Positions 56,701 through 63,867 of a stretch of 64,000 nucleotides of DNA are shown in pieces. The first letter of the stretch is position 1; every line of letters starts with the position of its first letter. The translations under genes were made by a program, and so were the position numbers. This DNA is from CAWBRY01 sp963791295 (GTDB lineage Bacteria; Bacteroidota; Bacteroidia; Chitinophagales; Chitinophagaceae): the NCBI GenBank assembly GCA_963791295.1, contig CAWBRY010000001.1, positions 992,001 to 1,056,000 of the forward strand, written 5' to 3'. A model generated the notes under the pieces. The model had not been told where the DNA came from, made no database searches, and was given only the letters and a program-made list of their open reading frames with translations.

Positions 56701-58318
56701 CGGAGGTGGAACAGATGCCGATGGAACGATTACCACGTATAGTTGGACAAAGGTCGGCGGTCCGGGACAGTACAACATTTTGTCGTCCAGTTCAGCCCAG
56801 ACGACGATCAATAATCTGGTACAGGGTATCTATCAGTTCCAGTTAAAAGTTACCGACAATGATGGAGGAACTGCTGTAGATGTGGTTACAGTGACTGTGA
56901 ATGCGGCTCCGCCTAACCAGGCACCGAACGTCAATGCCGGAAGCAATATCACTATTACGCTGCCCACCGACTCTGTTTCATTGACCGGATCGGCAACGGA
57001 TGTGGATGGATCGATTGCTGGTTATCATTGGACCAAGATTTCTGGCCCTAGCCAATTCACCATTGTTTCTGCAGATGCACCGCAGACCAAGATAAGGAAC
57101 CTGGTTGCCGGAGTGTATTACTTCATGTTGGAGGCTACCGATGATGATGGCAGCACGGCTTGGGATCTAATCAAGATTACGGTTCGTGCGGAACCGGCTA
57201 ACCAATTACCAGTCGCCGATGCCGGTTCAAATCTTTCAATAAACCTGCCCACCAATTCCGTAGCGATAACAGGAACTGGAACCGATGGAGACGGAACGAT
57301 CGTAACTTATAGCTGGACCAAAGTATCCGGGCCGAACCAGTTCACTATTCAAAGCCCGAGTTCAGGACAAACAATTATCAGCAACCTGGTTCAGGGTAGC
57401 TATCAATTCCAATTGGAAGTAACAGATAACAGAGGTGGAAAAGCTACCGATATTGTAACTGTGAATGTAAATTCAGCACCTCTTCTGAATTTGCCGCCAT
57501 CCGTAAATGCGGGCACTGATATTACGATCAATTTGCCAACCAATTTCGTAGCTGTGAAAGGTAATGCAACGGATGCCGATGGAACGGTAGTAAGTTATGC
57601 TTGGACAAAAATTTCAGGACCGGCTCAATTCGACATAACAGCAAAGACAAGTGCATCTACTACGATTACCAATCTGGAAGAAGGAATATATGAATTCCAG
57701 TTACAGGCGACGGATAATTCCGGTGCCAGTGGCAAGGACATCATAACTATCACTGTAAATGCAGCGCCGCCTGCTACAGACCTTCGGCCAATTGCAGATG
57801 CTGGTGACGATATGGTAGTTGTACTGCCTACCAATACCATAACGCTTCAAGGCAAAGGAACCGATCCTGATGGAGTAATAACAGGGTATTACTGGAATAT
57901 GATCAGTGGACCAACTACCTATCATATCGACGACCGCGAGTCAGCAACGTCAACGATTAGCGGGCTTGCAGAAGGTACGTATCAATTTGAGCTCACCGTT
58001 ACGGATAATAACAGGGCAACCGATACAGATACTCTCACTGTCCAGGTGAAAGATATAGACATCTCTACAGCCAGTATCTATCCAAATCCGGTGACGGACA
58101 TCATGAACCTAAGCATCGAATCGAAAGCACTCTCTACTCCGACGGTATTGACGATCTATGATATGAGTGGAAGGGCTGTATACCAGGAAGAATTCATCAG
58201 AACGCAAAGGACCATGATAAAGCAAATAAATGTATCTCGTCTTACCAACGGAACATATATTGTGAAGGTTGGTGCCGATCTAAATACGGCGGTAACGATA
58301 AAGATGTTGAAGCAATAA
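50753..58318 (+). CDS. Giant secreted PL9-like beta-helix protein with 21 PKD-like repeats and T9SS sorting domain
   Basis: A predicted protein of 2,521 residues. A signal peptide (MKVSILALLCFISFKLSA) justifies the ATG at 50753, although the frame is open back to 50339. Residues about 19-425 form a right-handed beta-helix resembling polysaccharide lyase family 9. NGDDGFD places D224, D225 and D228 like the calcium ligands of PL9, and K263 in GNGWKIG lies 39 residues later, near the spacing of the PL9 catalytic lysine. The equivalent of a further calcium aspartate appears to be N199. Residues about 430-2436 are 21 PKD/K319L-like domains. The last 80 or so residues (SIYPNPVTD, IYDMSGRAVYQ, NGTYIVKV) are a type A T9SS sorting domain. 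Probably exported and anchored or released at the cell surface; substrate unknown. Confidence 0.88.
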   Translation: MKVSILALLCFISFKLSATTYYISPSGDDSRSAAQAQNISTPWRSLSKGWSALVAGDTLYVRGGTYITSGNISLNGKSGTASKHINIFNYPGEAPIFNWNGVVPSSAFNCISLSNVSYIHLKGIRVTNNPQTSSGAFYNYGIYMNSNGNNCIFENIEADHIGGTGFGIGGNCNGNLLLNCDSHHNDDPKSTQGAHENSNGFELACNVSGVSTIVRNCRAWWNGDDGFDTFNGQNNVTYEGCWSFWNGYVPGTFTAAGDGNGWKIGQYPSLSTQVLRTITNCLAVGNRSFGFDQNFADALHAFPCVLNNNTAYGNANAGFFFSLNLLNTLKNNVSYGNAGGSQAGAIGAGAVQANNSWNGGVTVNDADFQSVNSAGIDGPRQADGSLPNISFMKLASGSDLIDKGVNVSLPFLGNAPDLGAFETGGAAPSNQPPAAHAGTDMTMALPTNTANLDGSGTDPDGTIASYSWTEISGPACNIASPTNAKTSINNLAQGSYQFQLKVTDNKGATATDVVAVTVNAAPIPNVAPIAEAGNPATITLPTNSLTLTGSATDADGTVVSFAWTKISGPTQGTIKSPSNTQTLVNNLVQGTYKFQLQVTDNQGALGKDTVAVVVNAAPPPNQPPIADAGNDAVLTLPTNSLSVTGSATDADGTIASYSWSKIAGPSQFNIGSPASATTTITNLVQGVYQFQLQATDDDGATDVSAITVTVNAAPPPPANIPPVANAGSNLSITLPTSTLSLTGSGTDADGTIASYKWTKIAGPTQFNILSPANAQTTINSLVTGIYQFQLEVTDDDGATATDVVIATVIAAPINLPPVANAGSNVSITLPTSSVNLNGSGSDIDGTIASYSWTKVSGPSQYNIQSPASAQTTINNLAQGTYQFQLQVTDNAGGVANDIVVVTVNAAPPNQLPIADAGANITITLPANSTSLVGTGTDGDGTIANYEWKKTSGPTKFNLLTPTNSQTTVDSLVQGVYQFELKVVDNVGGSATDNVLVTVNAAAPPPNQVPLANAGNDLNITLPTNSVSITGSGSDGDGTVSTYAWTKIAGPSQYNIQTPAGAQTTINNLVQGVYQFQLQVTDNGGATANDIVIVTVNAALPNQAPNANAGSDVQITLPINSVNLTGVGTDADGTIATYSWTKISGPTQFAIGSPNAAQTAMSNLVQGIYYFQLKVTDDDGSTDVDVVRVTVKAAPVNQRPIAHAGNNKNITLPSNIVSLSGSGTDADGTITTYKWTKISGPSQYNIAAPTTSATTIDNMAQGSYQFELEVTDDDGATGTDVVTVTVNAAPINLAPVAVAGSNKTITLPVNSVTLNGSGTDVDGTIATYAWTKIAGPTQFTIVSPANAQTTINNLAEGVYQFQLQVTDNAGATATDVVFVTVNAAAPPPNQAPTAIAGSNTSITLPTNSLILNGSGTDPDGTITTYSWTKISGPTQFNIVTAGSAQTTVNNLIEGVYQFQLQVTDNGGATATDIVIVTVNPAPINQAPGANAGTDISITLPISSVTLNGSGTDADGTIASYAWTRISGPASANIVTPLTAQTTVNNLTEGVYQFQLQVTDNGGATGLDIVNVTVIAAPVNQLPIASAGNDLAITLPTSSVALTGSGSDADGTITGYQWTKLSGPTQFNIVSSSAAQTTINNLTQGVYQFELEVTDNSGAKATDVITITVNAAPSNQNPVANAGSNISITLPVSSVSLNGNGSDADGTIASYAWTKIAGPTQYTIAAPASAQTGVNNLVQGVYYFMLTVTDNAGGTAVDFIKVTVIGAAPNQAPVANAGNNKVITLPTNSVSVTGSGTDADGTIASYSWTKISGPAQFNIQSPANAQTTINNLVEGVYQFQLKVTDNAGGTSTDEMQVTVNAAPAPPPNVAPIANAGNNISITLPVNSVSLSGSGTDADGTVTGYSWTKIAGPGQYNILASSSAQTTVSNLVEGVYQFQLQVTDNSGGTGTDIVFVTVNPAINQLPLANAGNNVTITLPTNSLTLSGGGTDADGTITTYSWTKVGGPGQYNILSSSSAQTTINNLVQGIYQFQLKVTDNDGGTAVDVVTVTVNAAPPNQAPNVNAGSNITITLPTDSVSLTGSATDVDGSIAGYHWTKISGPSQFTIVSADAPQTKIRNLVAGVYYFMLEATDDDGSTAWDLIKITVRAEPANQLPVADAGSNLSINLPTNSVAITGTGTDGDGTIVTYSWTKVSGPNQFTIQSPSSGQTIISNLVQGSYQFQLEVTDNRGGKATDIVTVNVNSAPLLNLPPSVNAGTDITINLPTNFVAVKGNATDADGTVVSYAWTKISGPAQFDITAKTSASTTITNLEEGIYEFQLQATDNSGASGKDIITITVNAAPPATDLRPIADAGDDMVVVLPTNTITLQGKGTDPDGVITGYYWNMISGPTTYHIDDRESATSTISGLAEGTYQFELTVTDNNRATDTDTLTVQVKDIDISTASIYPNPVTDIMNLSIESKALSTPTVLTIYDMSGRAVYQEEFIRTQRTMIKQINVSRLTNGTYIVKVGADLNTAVTIKMLKQ
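52040..58060 (+). repeat. Array of 21 coding PKD/K319L-like repeats
   Basis: Each unit is about 90-97 residues. It begins with a short Pro/Asn linker (NQ.P.A.AG), then ITLPTNS..L.GSGTDADG, SWTKISGP, a T.INNL.QG.YQFQL segment and VTDN.GATATD. Twenty-one headers can be counted. Units differ at many synonymous and some replacement positions, so the array is not a recent perfect amplification. Linkers between several units are extended with prolines (APPPPAN, APAPPPN), giving flexible joints. Confidence 0.9.
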
Positions 58319-58339
58319 TCTAACTTCTAATCACACTGA

Positions 58340-58383
58340 GGGCACATAGAAATTTTAAAACACTTTCTATGTGCCCTTTTTTT
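58340..58383 (+). terminator. Rho-independent terminator after the giant T9SS protein gene
   Basis: A perfect 13-base stem (GGGCACATAGAAA / TTTCTATGTGCCC) with an 11-base AT loop is followed by seven T residues. It starts 22 bases after the stop codon. The stem also lies just past the stop of the convergent histidine kinase gene, and may terminate both directions, though the A-tract on the other side is weaker. Confidence 0.93.
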
Positions 58384-58394
58384 GTATCATCAAG

Positions 58395-59735
58395 TTAAAA
58401 CAATAATAAGAATGCAGTTCCCTCACCTTCGACTGATTGAACCTGGATGTTGCCCTTATGCAGCATCATGATCTGCTTGCAAAGGCTCAATCCAATTCCG
58501 CTACCGCTCTTCTTGGTGCTGAAGAAAGGAATAAATATTTTGTCCAGGATCTCGGCAGGAATACCGTTCCCATTATCGGCGACCTTGATCACTGTGCGGT
58601 GAGTGCCCACATAGGCTGTAAGTACAATTCTGGGATTGTCACGGTCTTTCACTGCTTCAATGGCATTCACGACCAGGTTGATCAAAACCTGCTCCAGGAT
58701 GGTTGTATCCACCTCCAACTGCAGTTCTGTATCTTTTAGTATGGTTTCCAGCTCGATATTCTTTTGCTCGAGCGTTGGTTGCATGAGCTGCAGCAGGTTG
58801 GCAAAAATTTCTCTTACATAGATCTTCTTGAGATTGAGAGTCGTGATCTTATTTAGATTGCGATACGTTTCGGCGAACTTAAGTAGTCCTTCGCTTCGTC
58901 TTTTGATTGTTTCAATGCCGATCTCCAGGTCATCGACCGCTCCCGTCGCATTATTTAAGGTACCTACTGACTGCTGCAGCCGGCTCTTCAGTGTTTCTGC
59001 TAACGACGAGATGGGTGCTACCGAATTCATGATCTCATGTGTGAGAACGCTTAGGAGCTTTTGCCAGGCGCTGGCTTCCGTTTCGTCGAGCGCTTCATTT
59101 ACATTTTGAAAAGCGATCAGTTTGTATGCCTTGCCATCTGTTTGGAATACGGTGGCCGAGAGCAGCACTTTGAAAGACGTCCTTTCAAAAAGTGCAGTGG
59201 CGATCTTTACATTTCCCGATTTTAATTCAATAATTTCCTTGCATAGGTCCGGATCTCTTTTCTCCAAGGAATAAATGGTTTTTAGATACGGCAATTGAAG
59301 CATTCTCTTCAATGACTCGTTCATCCAAACAACGTTGCCGGTCCTTTCTTCATAGGAAAGAATGCCGGTGTCCACCAATTCCAAAATTTTTTGAAGGTAT
59401 TGATATTGCGTTTCCTTTTCCTTGCTGATGACCTTGAAGGTTGTATTGATCTCGTTAAATCCCTTGCGAAGGGGTTGGATCTCCAGCGGGGCATGCTTCA
59501 CGTCAAAGTAGCGGGAAAAGTCGCGGTAATGAACGGACTCGACAAATTGTTCCAGTTCCATGTGGGCTTTGTGCTGAAAGCGATAAAAAGCAATGACCTG
59601 TCCGATAATGATCGGTAATACAAGCAGGAGATATATATACCATCCGCTCACGATCAGCATAGCGGCCACCGAGAGGGTAATGAACAAGCTCATTACGCCT
59701 GCCAGTATTCGCCATTGATATTTCTTAGAAGCCAT
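58395..59735 (-). CDS. Sensor histidine kinase
   Basis: A 446-residue membrane-bound kinase. Two hydrophobic helices lie at about residues 10-30 and 32-50 with almost no periplasmic loop, so sensing may be in the membrane or cytoplasm. A HAMP-like linker and a PAS-like domain (about 110-215: LVDTGILSYEERTGNVVWMN) precede the DHp helix with phospho-acceptor H233 in LTHEIMNSVAPIS. The ATPase domain has NLVVNAIEAV, VADNGNGIP and GSGIGLSLCKQIM. It is 18 bases downstream of the response-regulator gene and forms a pair with it. Confidence 0.93.
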   Translation of the reverse strand: MASKKYQWRILAGVMSLFITLSVAAMLIVSGWYIYLLLVLPIIIGQVIAFYRFQHKAHMELEQFVESVHYRDFSRYFDVKHAPLEIQPLRKGFNEINTTFKVISKEKETQYQYLQKILELVDTGILSYEERTGNVVWMNESLKRMLQLPYLKTIYSLEKRDPDLCKEIIELKSGNVKIATALFERTSFKVLLSATVFQTDGKAYKLIAFQNVNEALDETEASAWQKLLSVLTHEIMNSVAPISSLAETLKSRLQQSVGTLNNATGAVDDLEIGIETIKRRSEGLLKFAETYRNLNKITTLNLKKIYVREIFANLLQLMQPTLEQKNIELETILKDTELQLEVDTTILEQVLINLVVNAIEAVKDRDNPRIVLTAYVGTHRTVIKVADNGNGIPAEILDKIFIPFFSTKKSGSGIGLSLCKQIMMLHKGNIQVQSVEGEGTAFLLLF

Positions 59736-59753
59736 CGTTGTGTTCCCTCACCA

Positions 59754-61112
59754 TCAAATATCATATTTACTGAGACGCCGATACAATGCGGTCCTGGTCA
59801 ATCCGAGTTCTTTAGCGGCTTTGGTTATATTACCATTATTTTTTTCAATCACCTTAAGTATAGTGTTTTTTTCGATGGCGCTAAGTTTCAATTCCTGTGG
59901 CTCGCTCTCCGTTGTGATAGCGGATTCAATCGGTGAAAAAATGAGATCATTTGCCTGGAGTTGATCGCCATCCGCCATGATCACAGCCCTTTCGATAATG
60001 TATTGCAGCTCCCTTACATTTCCCGGATAATGATGGTTCATCAACTTGTCCAGCGCCTTGCTGTCGAAATCCAACACTGGCTTCATGTATTTATTGCTGT
60101 ACAACTTACTGAAATACTTTGCCAGCAAAATAATGTCGCTACCTCTCTTGCGAAGAGGAGGGACAACGATTTCCACGGTATTGATCCGGTAGATGAGATC
60201 TTTACGAAATCGGTTTTCATTGGCAAGCTCAGATAAAGGAAGATTGGTGGCGCAGATCAGTCGGATGTCGACCGCAGCAGGCTCGTTACTGCCGAGGCGA
60301 ATGACCTGCCGGTTCTGCAAAACGCTGAGAAGCTTTGCCTGCAAGTGCAGAGGAATATTGCCAATTTCATCCAGGAAAAGGGTACCGGAATTGGCAGCTT
60401 CAAATCTTCCAACACGGTCCTCTCTGGCATCTGTAAAGGATCCTTTCTTATGACCAAACAATTCACTTTCGAATAGTGTTTCCGTCAAGGCTCCCACGTC
60501 TACTTTAACGAAGGGCGCATTGTTTCGAAATGAATGTTGATGAATGGCTTTCGCGATCAGGTCTTTACCTGTCCCATTTTCGCCAAGGATCAGGATATTG
60601 GCATCGGTTGGAGCAATTTTTTCAATTTTATAAAAGATCTCCAGCATGGCTTCGGATTCACCCAACAACTCCTTGCCAATGATCGAATCCGTGCCAACAA
60701 AAGCCGTAACGCTGGACTTGTTCGTCTTCCTTTTCAGTGTTTCCCGGATAGTAGTGATCAACTTTTCATTGTGCCATGGCTTCACCACAAAATCGGCTGC
60801 TCCTTCTTTTAGTGAGCGTACGGCCAGGTCGATATCGCCATAGGCAGTGATCATGATCACTGCTGCATCGGATCTCAGCTTTCTAATCTCCTTTAGCCAG
60901 AACAGTCCTTCATTGCCTGTATTGATCGAGCTGGTGAAATTCATATCCAGGAGGATGATGTCAAAGTCGTCTTTCGATAAATGCCAGCGAAGATTCTCGG
61001 GATTTTTTTCTGTGACGACTTCCTTGACCTCGGTTTTCAACAACAACCTCACGGCGGTCAGTACATCCGGATCGTCATCGATAATTAGTATGGAAGCATT
61101 TTTAAGGACCAT
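59754..61112 (-). CDS. Sigma-54-interacting response regulator (NtrC family)
   Basis: A protein of about 452 residues. The receiver domain has the acidic pocket at D12-D14, phospho-acceptor D56 in ILLDMNF, T89 and K111. The AAA+ domain has Walker A GENGTGKD at 177-184, the sigma-54 contact loop as GSFTDA (224-229) and DEIGNIPLHLQAK. The C-terminus is a Fis-type helix-turn-helix (NNGNITKAAKELGLTRTALYRRL). The ATG at 61112 is preferred to a TTG ten codons upstream, which adds no receiver-domain homology. It probably activates the divergent efflux operon (inference). Confidence 0.92.
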   Translation of the reverse strand: MVLKNASILIIDDDPDVLTAVRLLLKTEVKEVVTEKNPENLRWHLSKDDFDIILLDMNFTSSINTGNEGLFWLKEIRKLRSDAAVIMITAYGDIDLAVRSLKEGAADFVVKPWHNEKLITTIRETLKRKTNKSSVTAFVGTDSIIGKELLGESEAMLEIFYKIEKIAPTDANILILGENGTGKDLIAKAIHQHSFRNNAPFVKVDVGALTETLFESELFGHKKGSFTDAREDRVGRFEAANSGTLFLDEIGNIPLHLQAKLLSVLQNRQVIRLGSNEPAAVDIRLICATNLPLSELANENRFRKDLIYRINTVEIVVPPLRKRGSDIILLAKYFSKLYSNKYMKPVLDFDSKALDKLMNHHYPGNVRELQYIIERAVIMADGDQLQANDLIFSPIESAITTESEPQELKLSAIEKNTILKVIEKNNGNITKAAKELGLTRTALYRRLSKYDI

Positions 61113-61326
61113 TCTTGCGGTATTGTCAAAGGTAGATTGCAAAAGGATATATTTTTTGGGAAATACGAGAGCCGGGGTTATGCAATCTTCCCGGCAAAAT
61201 TCGTTTTAATCGGAGATATTAATTTTTTCTTTAGCTCCTTCATTCCACATGACGCACTGCTGCAAGCGTACCATAATTACAAAGCAGTGGCAACTAATTT
61301 TTTACAAAAAACAAGCTCTAACACAC

Positions 61327-61365
61327 TGTATCAAAAGCGAACAGTAGGTGTATCATAAACGAACA
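61327..61365. promoter_or_regulatory. Tandem direct repeat, candidate response-regulator binding sites
   Basis: Two 17-base units (61327-61343 and 61349-61365) match at 15 of 17 positions, with the shared pattern TGTATCAwAArCGAACA. Their 22-base period puts them on the same face of the helix, as expected for cooperative enhancer-type binding. They lie about 165-205 bases upstream of the HlyD gene and 215 or more from the divergent regulator start. The rest of the 61143-61531 spacer is AT-rich, and no other site is clear. Confidence 0.6.
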
Positions 61366-61531
61366 ATTTCGTACTTTATTTGCTTCTAACTAACTGCAAA
61401 TCAATAGCTTTAAAACTGGCATATTTATCCATATAGGTGGGGTGGACATTTATATGGACATTTTCATTGCCGTAACATTTATAATTTCGGCGCGTCTCAT
61501 ATGACGGATTTGTAATCTTTAAAGATTTATA

Positions 61532-62788
61532 ATGGTTGATAGAGTCATTGCCAAGAAGAAATGGGGCAAAAAACGAATTCTTACGATAGCGGGTATCACA
61601 GCCCTGGTGATATTGATTGGAGGCAGCTACTACCTTACCTCGGGGAAGAGCAAACTAAACGTGGATGTCGAGCGCATAACGGTCAGCGAAGTGAAAAGCG
61701 GCCCGTTCCAGGACACCATCCCCGTAAATGGCATTGTCTTGCCGATCACCACTATTTACCTCGATGCGATTGAGGGTGGGAGAGTTGAAGAAAAGTATGT
61801 GGAGGATGGTGCGATCATGAAAAAGGACGATCCAATTCTGCGGCTCTCCAATACAGACCTCGAACTGAGCCTCGTCAACCAGGAAACCTCAGTTTATAAC
61901 CTGCTGACGCAAATGCAGATCTCGCAGAATGCGGCCAGGCAGAATACAATTTCCAAGTTAAATCAAATGACCGATGTGGACAATGCCTTGAAGGAAGCGG
62001 AAAGAATCTATAAGCTGAATCAGCATTTGTACCAGCAAAAAGTGATCGGACTACAGGAATTCAAACAATCAGAGAACACATACAATTATAATGTTCAAAA
62101 GAAAAGATTGACTGAACAGATCCTGAAACAGGATTCTTCTTCAACCCAATTGGAAGTGGAACAGGCGAAGCAGTCTTATGCAAGAACGCAAAATGCATTG
62201 GCTGTGATGAGAAAAAAAGTGGGAGACCTGATTGTAAGGGCGCCGGTAGACGGGCAACTTACTTCGCTGGACGCGGAAAGAGGCCAATCGAAAAATAAAG
62301 GAGAACGTCTTGGGCAGATCGATGTCCTTAGTGGATTTAAGGTGAGAGTGGATGTCGACGAGCATTATATATCGCAGATATATACAGGCCTGGAAGGCAC
62401 TTTTACTCTTTCCAATAAGAACTACAGCCTGACCATTAAAAAAGTTTATACGCAGGTTACCAATGGGAGATTCCAGGTGGATATGGAGTTCAAAGGAGAT
62501 ATTCCGCAGGGAATTCGTCGCGGCCAGACCTTACAAATATTATTGGCCTTGAGTGATGAAACACAGGCTCTGTTGGTGGCCAAAGGAGGTTTTTATCAGC
62601 AGACCGGAGGTAACTGGATATTTAAAGTAAGTGAAAGCGGTAAGACTGCGTATAAGGTGGATATTCAGCTTGGCCGTCAAAATCCGGATTATTATGAAGT
62701 GTTACAGGGTTTGAAGGCTGGTGATAAAGTTGTAACGAGTAGTTATGAGAACTATGGAAACATGCAGGAATTGGTTTTAAAAAAGTAA
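61532..62788 (+). CDS. HlyD/MacA-like periplasmic adaptor of an efflux ABC transporter
   Basis: A 418-residue membrane-fusion protein. A basic N-terminus and one transmembrane helix (ILTIAGITALVILIGGSYYL) anchor it in the inner membrane. A lipoyl-like half motif (GGRVEEKYVEDGAIMKKDDPILRL), a long coiled-coil hairpin (about residues 115-225), the second half motif (LIVRAPVDGQLTSLDAERGQ) and beta-barrel domains follow. Such proteins link MacB-type pumps to an outer-membrane channel. It is the first gene of the efflux operon that runs off the window. Confidence 0.93.
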   Translation: MVDRVIAKKKWGKKRILTIAGITALVILIGGSYYLTSGKSKLNVDVERITVSEVKSGPFQDTIPVNGIVLPITTIYLDAIEGGRVEEKYVEDGAIMKKDDPILRLSNTDLELSLVNQETSVYNLLTQMQISQNAARQNTISKLNQMTDVDNALKEAERIYKLNQHLYQQKVIGLQEFKQSENTYNYNVQKKRLTEQILKQDSSSTQLEVEQAKQSYARTQNALAVMRKKVGDLIVRAPVDGQLTSLDAERGQSKNKGERLGQIDVLSGFKVRVDVDEHYISQIYTGLEGTFTLSNKNYSLTIKKVYTQVTNGRFQVDMEFKGDIPQGIRRGQTLQILLALSDETQALLVAKGGFYQQTGGNWIFKVSESGKTAYKVDIQLGRQNPDYYEVLQGLKAGDKVVTSSYENYGNMQELVLKK

Positions 62789-62810
62789 CGATTGACTAAA
62801 ATTTATTGCC

Positions 62811-63014
62811 ATGAAAAAGAAACTCATTTACCTGGTGATTTTTATTTTTTGTCTGAGTTTGTTTACCCGGGCCCGCCAGGATGGTAGGAATTGCGATCAT
62901 CGCCTTAATTGTCCCGCCTCTTCCGCAGGCTCCCCTAAGCAAATGAAGCCGTCAACCCCAAGAGAACAAGGATTTGATGTAGCGCCTTTCCGGATATTCA
63001 TTTTCAGTATTTAA
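62811..63014 (+). CDS. Small ORF with signal-peptide-like N-terminus, possible remnant of an outer-membrane efflux gene
   Basis: A 67-codon frame starting MKKKLIYLVIFIFCLSLFTRA, a good signal peptide, but the rest (RQDGRNCDHRLN onwards) shows no family. A TolC-type gene is usually found here, between the adaptor and ATPase genes. In another frame just after the signal peptide the DNA reads VPPLPQ, a motif reminiscent of TolC precursors in this lineage. This may be the 5-prime stub of a deleted TolC gene or an unrelated small exported protein. Confidence 0.35.
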   Translation: MKKKLIYLVIFIFCLSLFTRARQDGRNCDHRLNCPASSAGSPKQMKPSTPREQGFDVAPFRIFIFSI

Positions 63015-63048
63015 TTATTTGTGCGTATTCACCTTAAATCAATCATAA

Positions 63049-63726
63049 ATGATCAAGATCTCCAACCTCGAAAAGATTTATCGAACTGATGAAGTGGAAA
63101 CCGTAGCATTAAATAAGCTTTCCCTGGAAGTGAAGGAAGGCGAATTTGTTGCCGTGATGGGCCCCTCCGGTTGCGGTAAGTCCACTTTATTAAATATTGT
63201 CGGACTCCTTGATGATCCGGATACAGGAAGTTTCGTCTTTAACGGTATTGAAGTAGCCAAATTCAACGAACGCAAAAGAGCGGACCTCCGTAAACGGAAT
63301 ATTGGCTTTGTGTTCCAGAGTTTTAACCTGATCGATGAATTGACCGTATTTGAAAATGTAGAGCTTCCACTTATTTATACCGGCATTAAGGGTGCAGAGA
63401 GGAAAAAGAGGGTAGAAGTGGTGCTGGATAAGATGCAAATCATGCATCGCAGGAATCACTATCCCCAGCAATTATCAGGTGGACAGCAGCAGCGTGTGGC
63501 TGTCGCCCGTGCAGTCGTCAACAATCCCAAGCTTATCCTTGCGGATGAGCCTACAGGTAATCTTGACTCGCATAATGGGAATGAGGTCATGCAATTGTTG
63601 ACAGATCTGAATGAGCAGGGCACCACTATTATTATGGTTACGCACAGTGAACACGATGCCCGCTACAGTCATCGCATTATCCGCATGCTTGACGGACAAA
63701 CAGTGCTTGAGAATATTATGATATAG
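63049..63726 (+). CDS. MacB/LolD-like ABC transporter ATP-binding protein
   Basis: A 225-residue ATPase of the MacB/LolD/FtsE group. Walker A GPSGCGKST is at residues 38-46, the signature LSGGQQQRVAVARA starts at 142, Walker B LILADEPTGNLDS at 162, and the switch histidine lies in MVTHSEHDA. It should couple to the following FtsX/MacB-like permease. The reading begins 34 bases after the small ORF. In related operons the substrate is often a peptide or antimicrobial compound; here unknown. Confidence 0.95.
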   Translation: MIKISNLEKIYRTDEVETVALNKLSLEVKEGEFVAVMGPSGCGKSTLLNIVGLLDDPDTGSFVFNGIEVAKFNERKRADLRKRNIGFVFQSFNLIDELTVFENVELPLIYTGIKGAERKKRVEVVLDKMQIMHRRNHYPQQLSGGQQQRVAVARAVVNNPKLILADEPTGNLDSHNGNEVMQLLTDLNEQGTTIIMVTHSEHDARYSHRIIRMLDGQTVLENIMI

Positions 63727-63797
63727 TAAACTGATTTATCAGATGAATACTAACCCAAAATCTATTCTCCCTATGTGATCAACCCGTACATAATAAA

Positions 63798-63819
63798 ATG
63801 TCAATTTTTTTTTTGACAT
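63798..63819. repeat. Short perfect hairpin with poly-T loop between the ATPase and permease genes
   Basis: Arms ATGTCAA (63798-63804) and TTGACAT (63813-63819) flank eight T residues. It lies 49-71 bases before the permease ATG. It may be an operator half-site pair or a weak attenuating structure; no T-tract follows the right arm, so a classical terminator is unlikely. Confidence 0.5.
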
Positions 63820-63867
63820 GACATAAGAAGGCTTGTTAAAAACGCAAAGGATATTAAAAGTATAGCC

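Noticed and set aside
52040..58060. Regular repeat spacing that could suggest a CRISPR or satellite array, and long antisense frames within it
   Set aside because: The repeats are about 270-290 bases, lie in one coding frame and encode PKD-like domains; the antisense frames mirror the repeats and have no homology.
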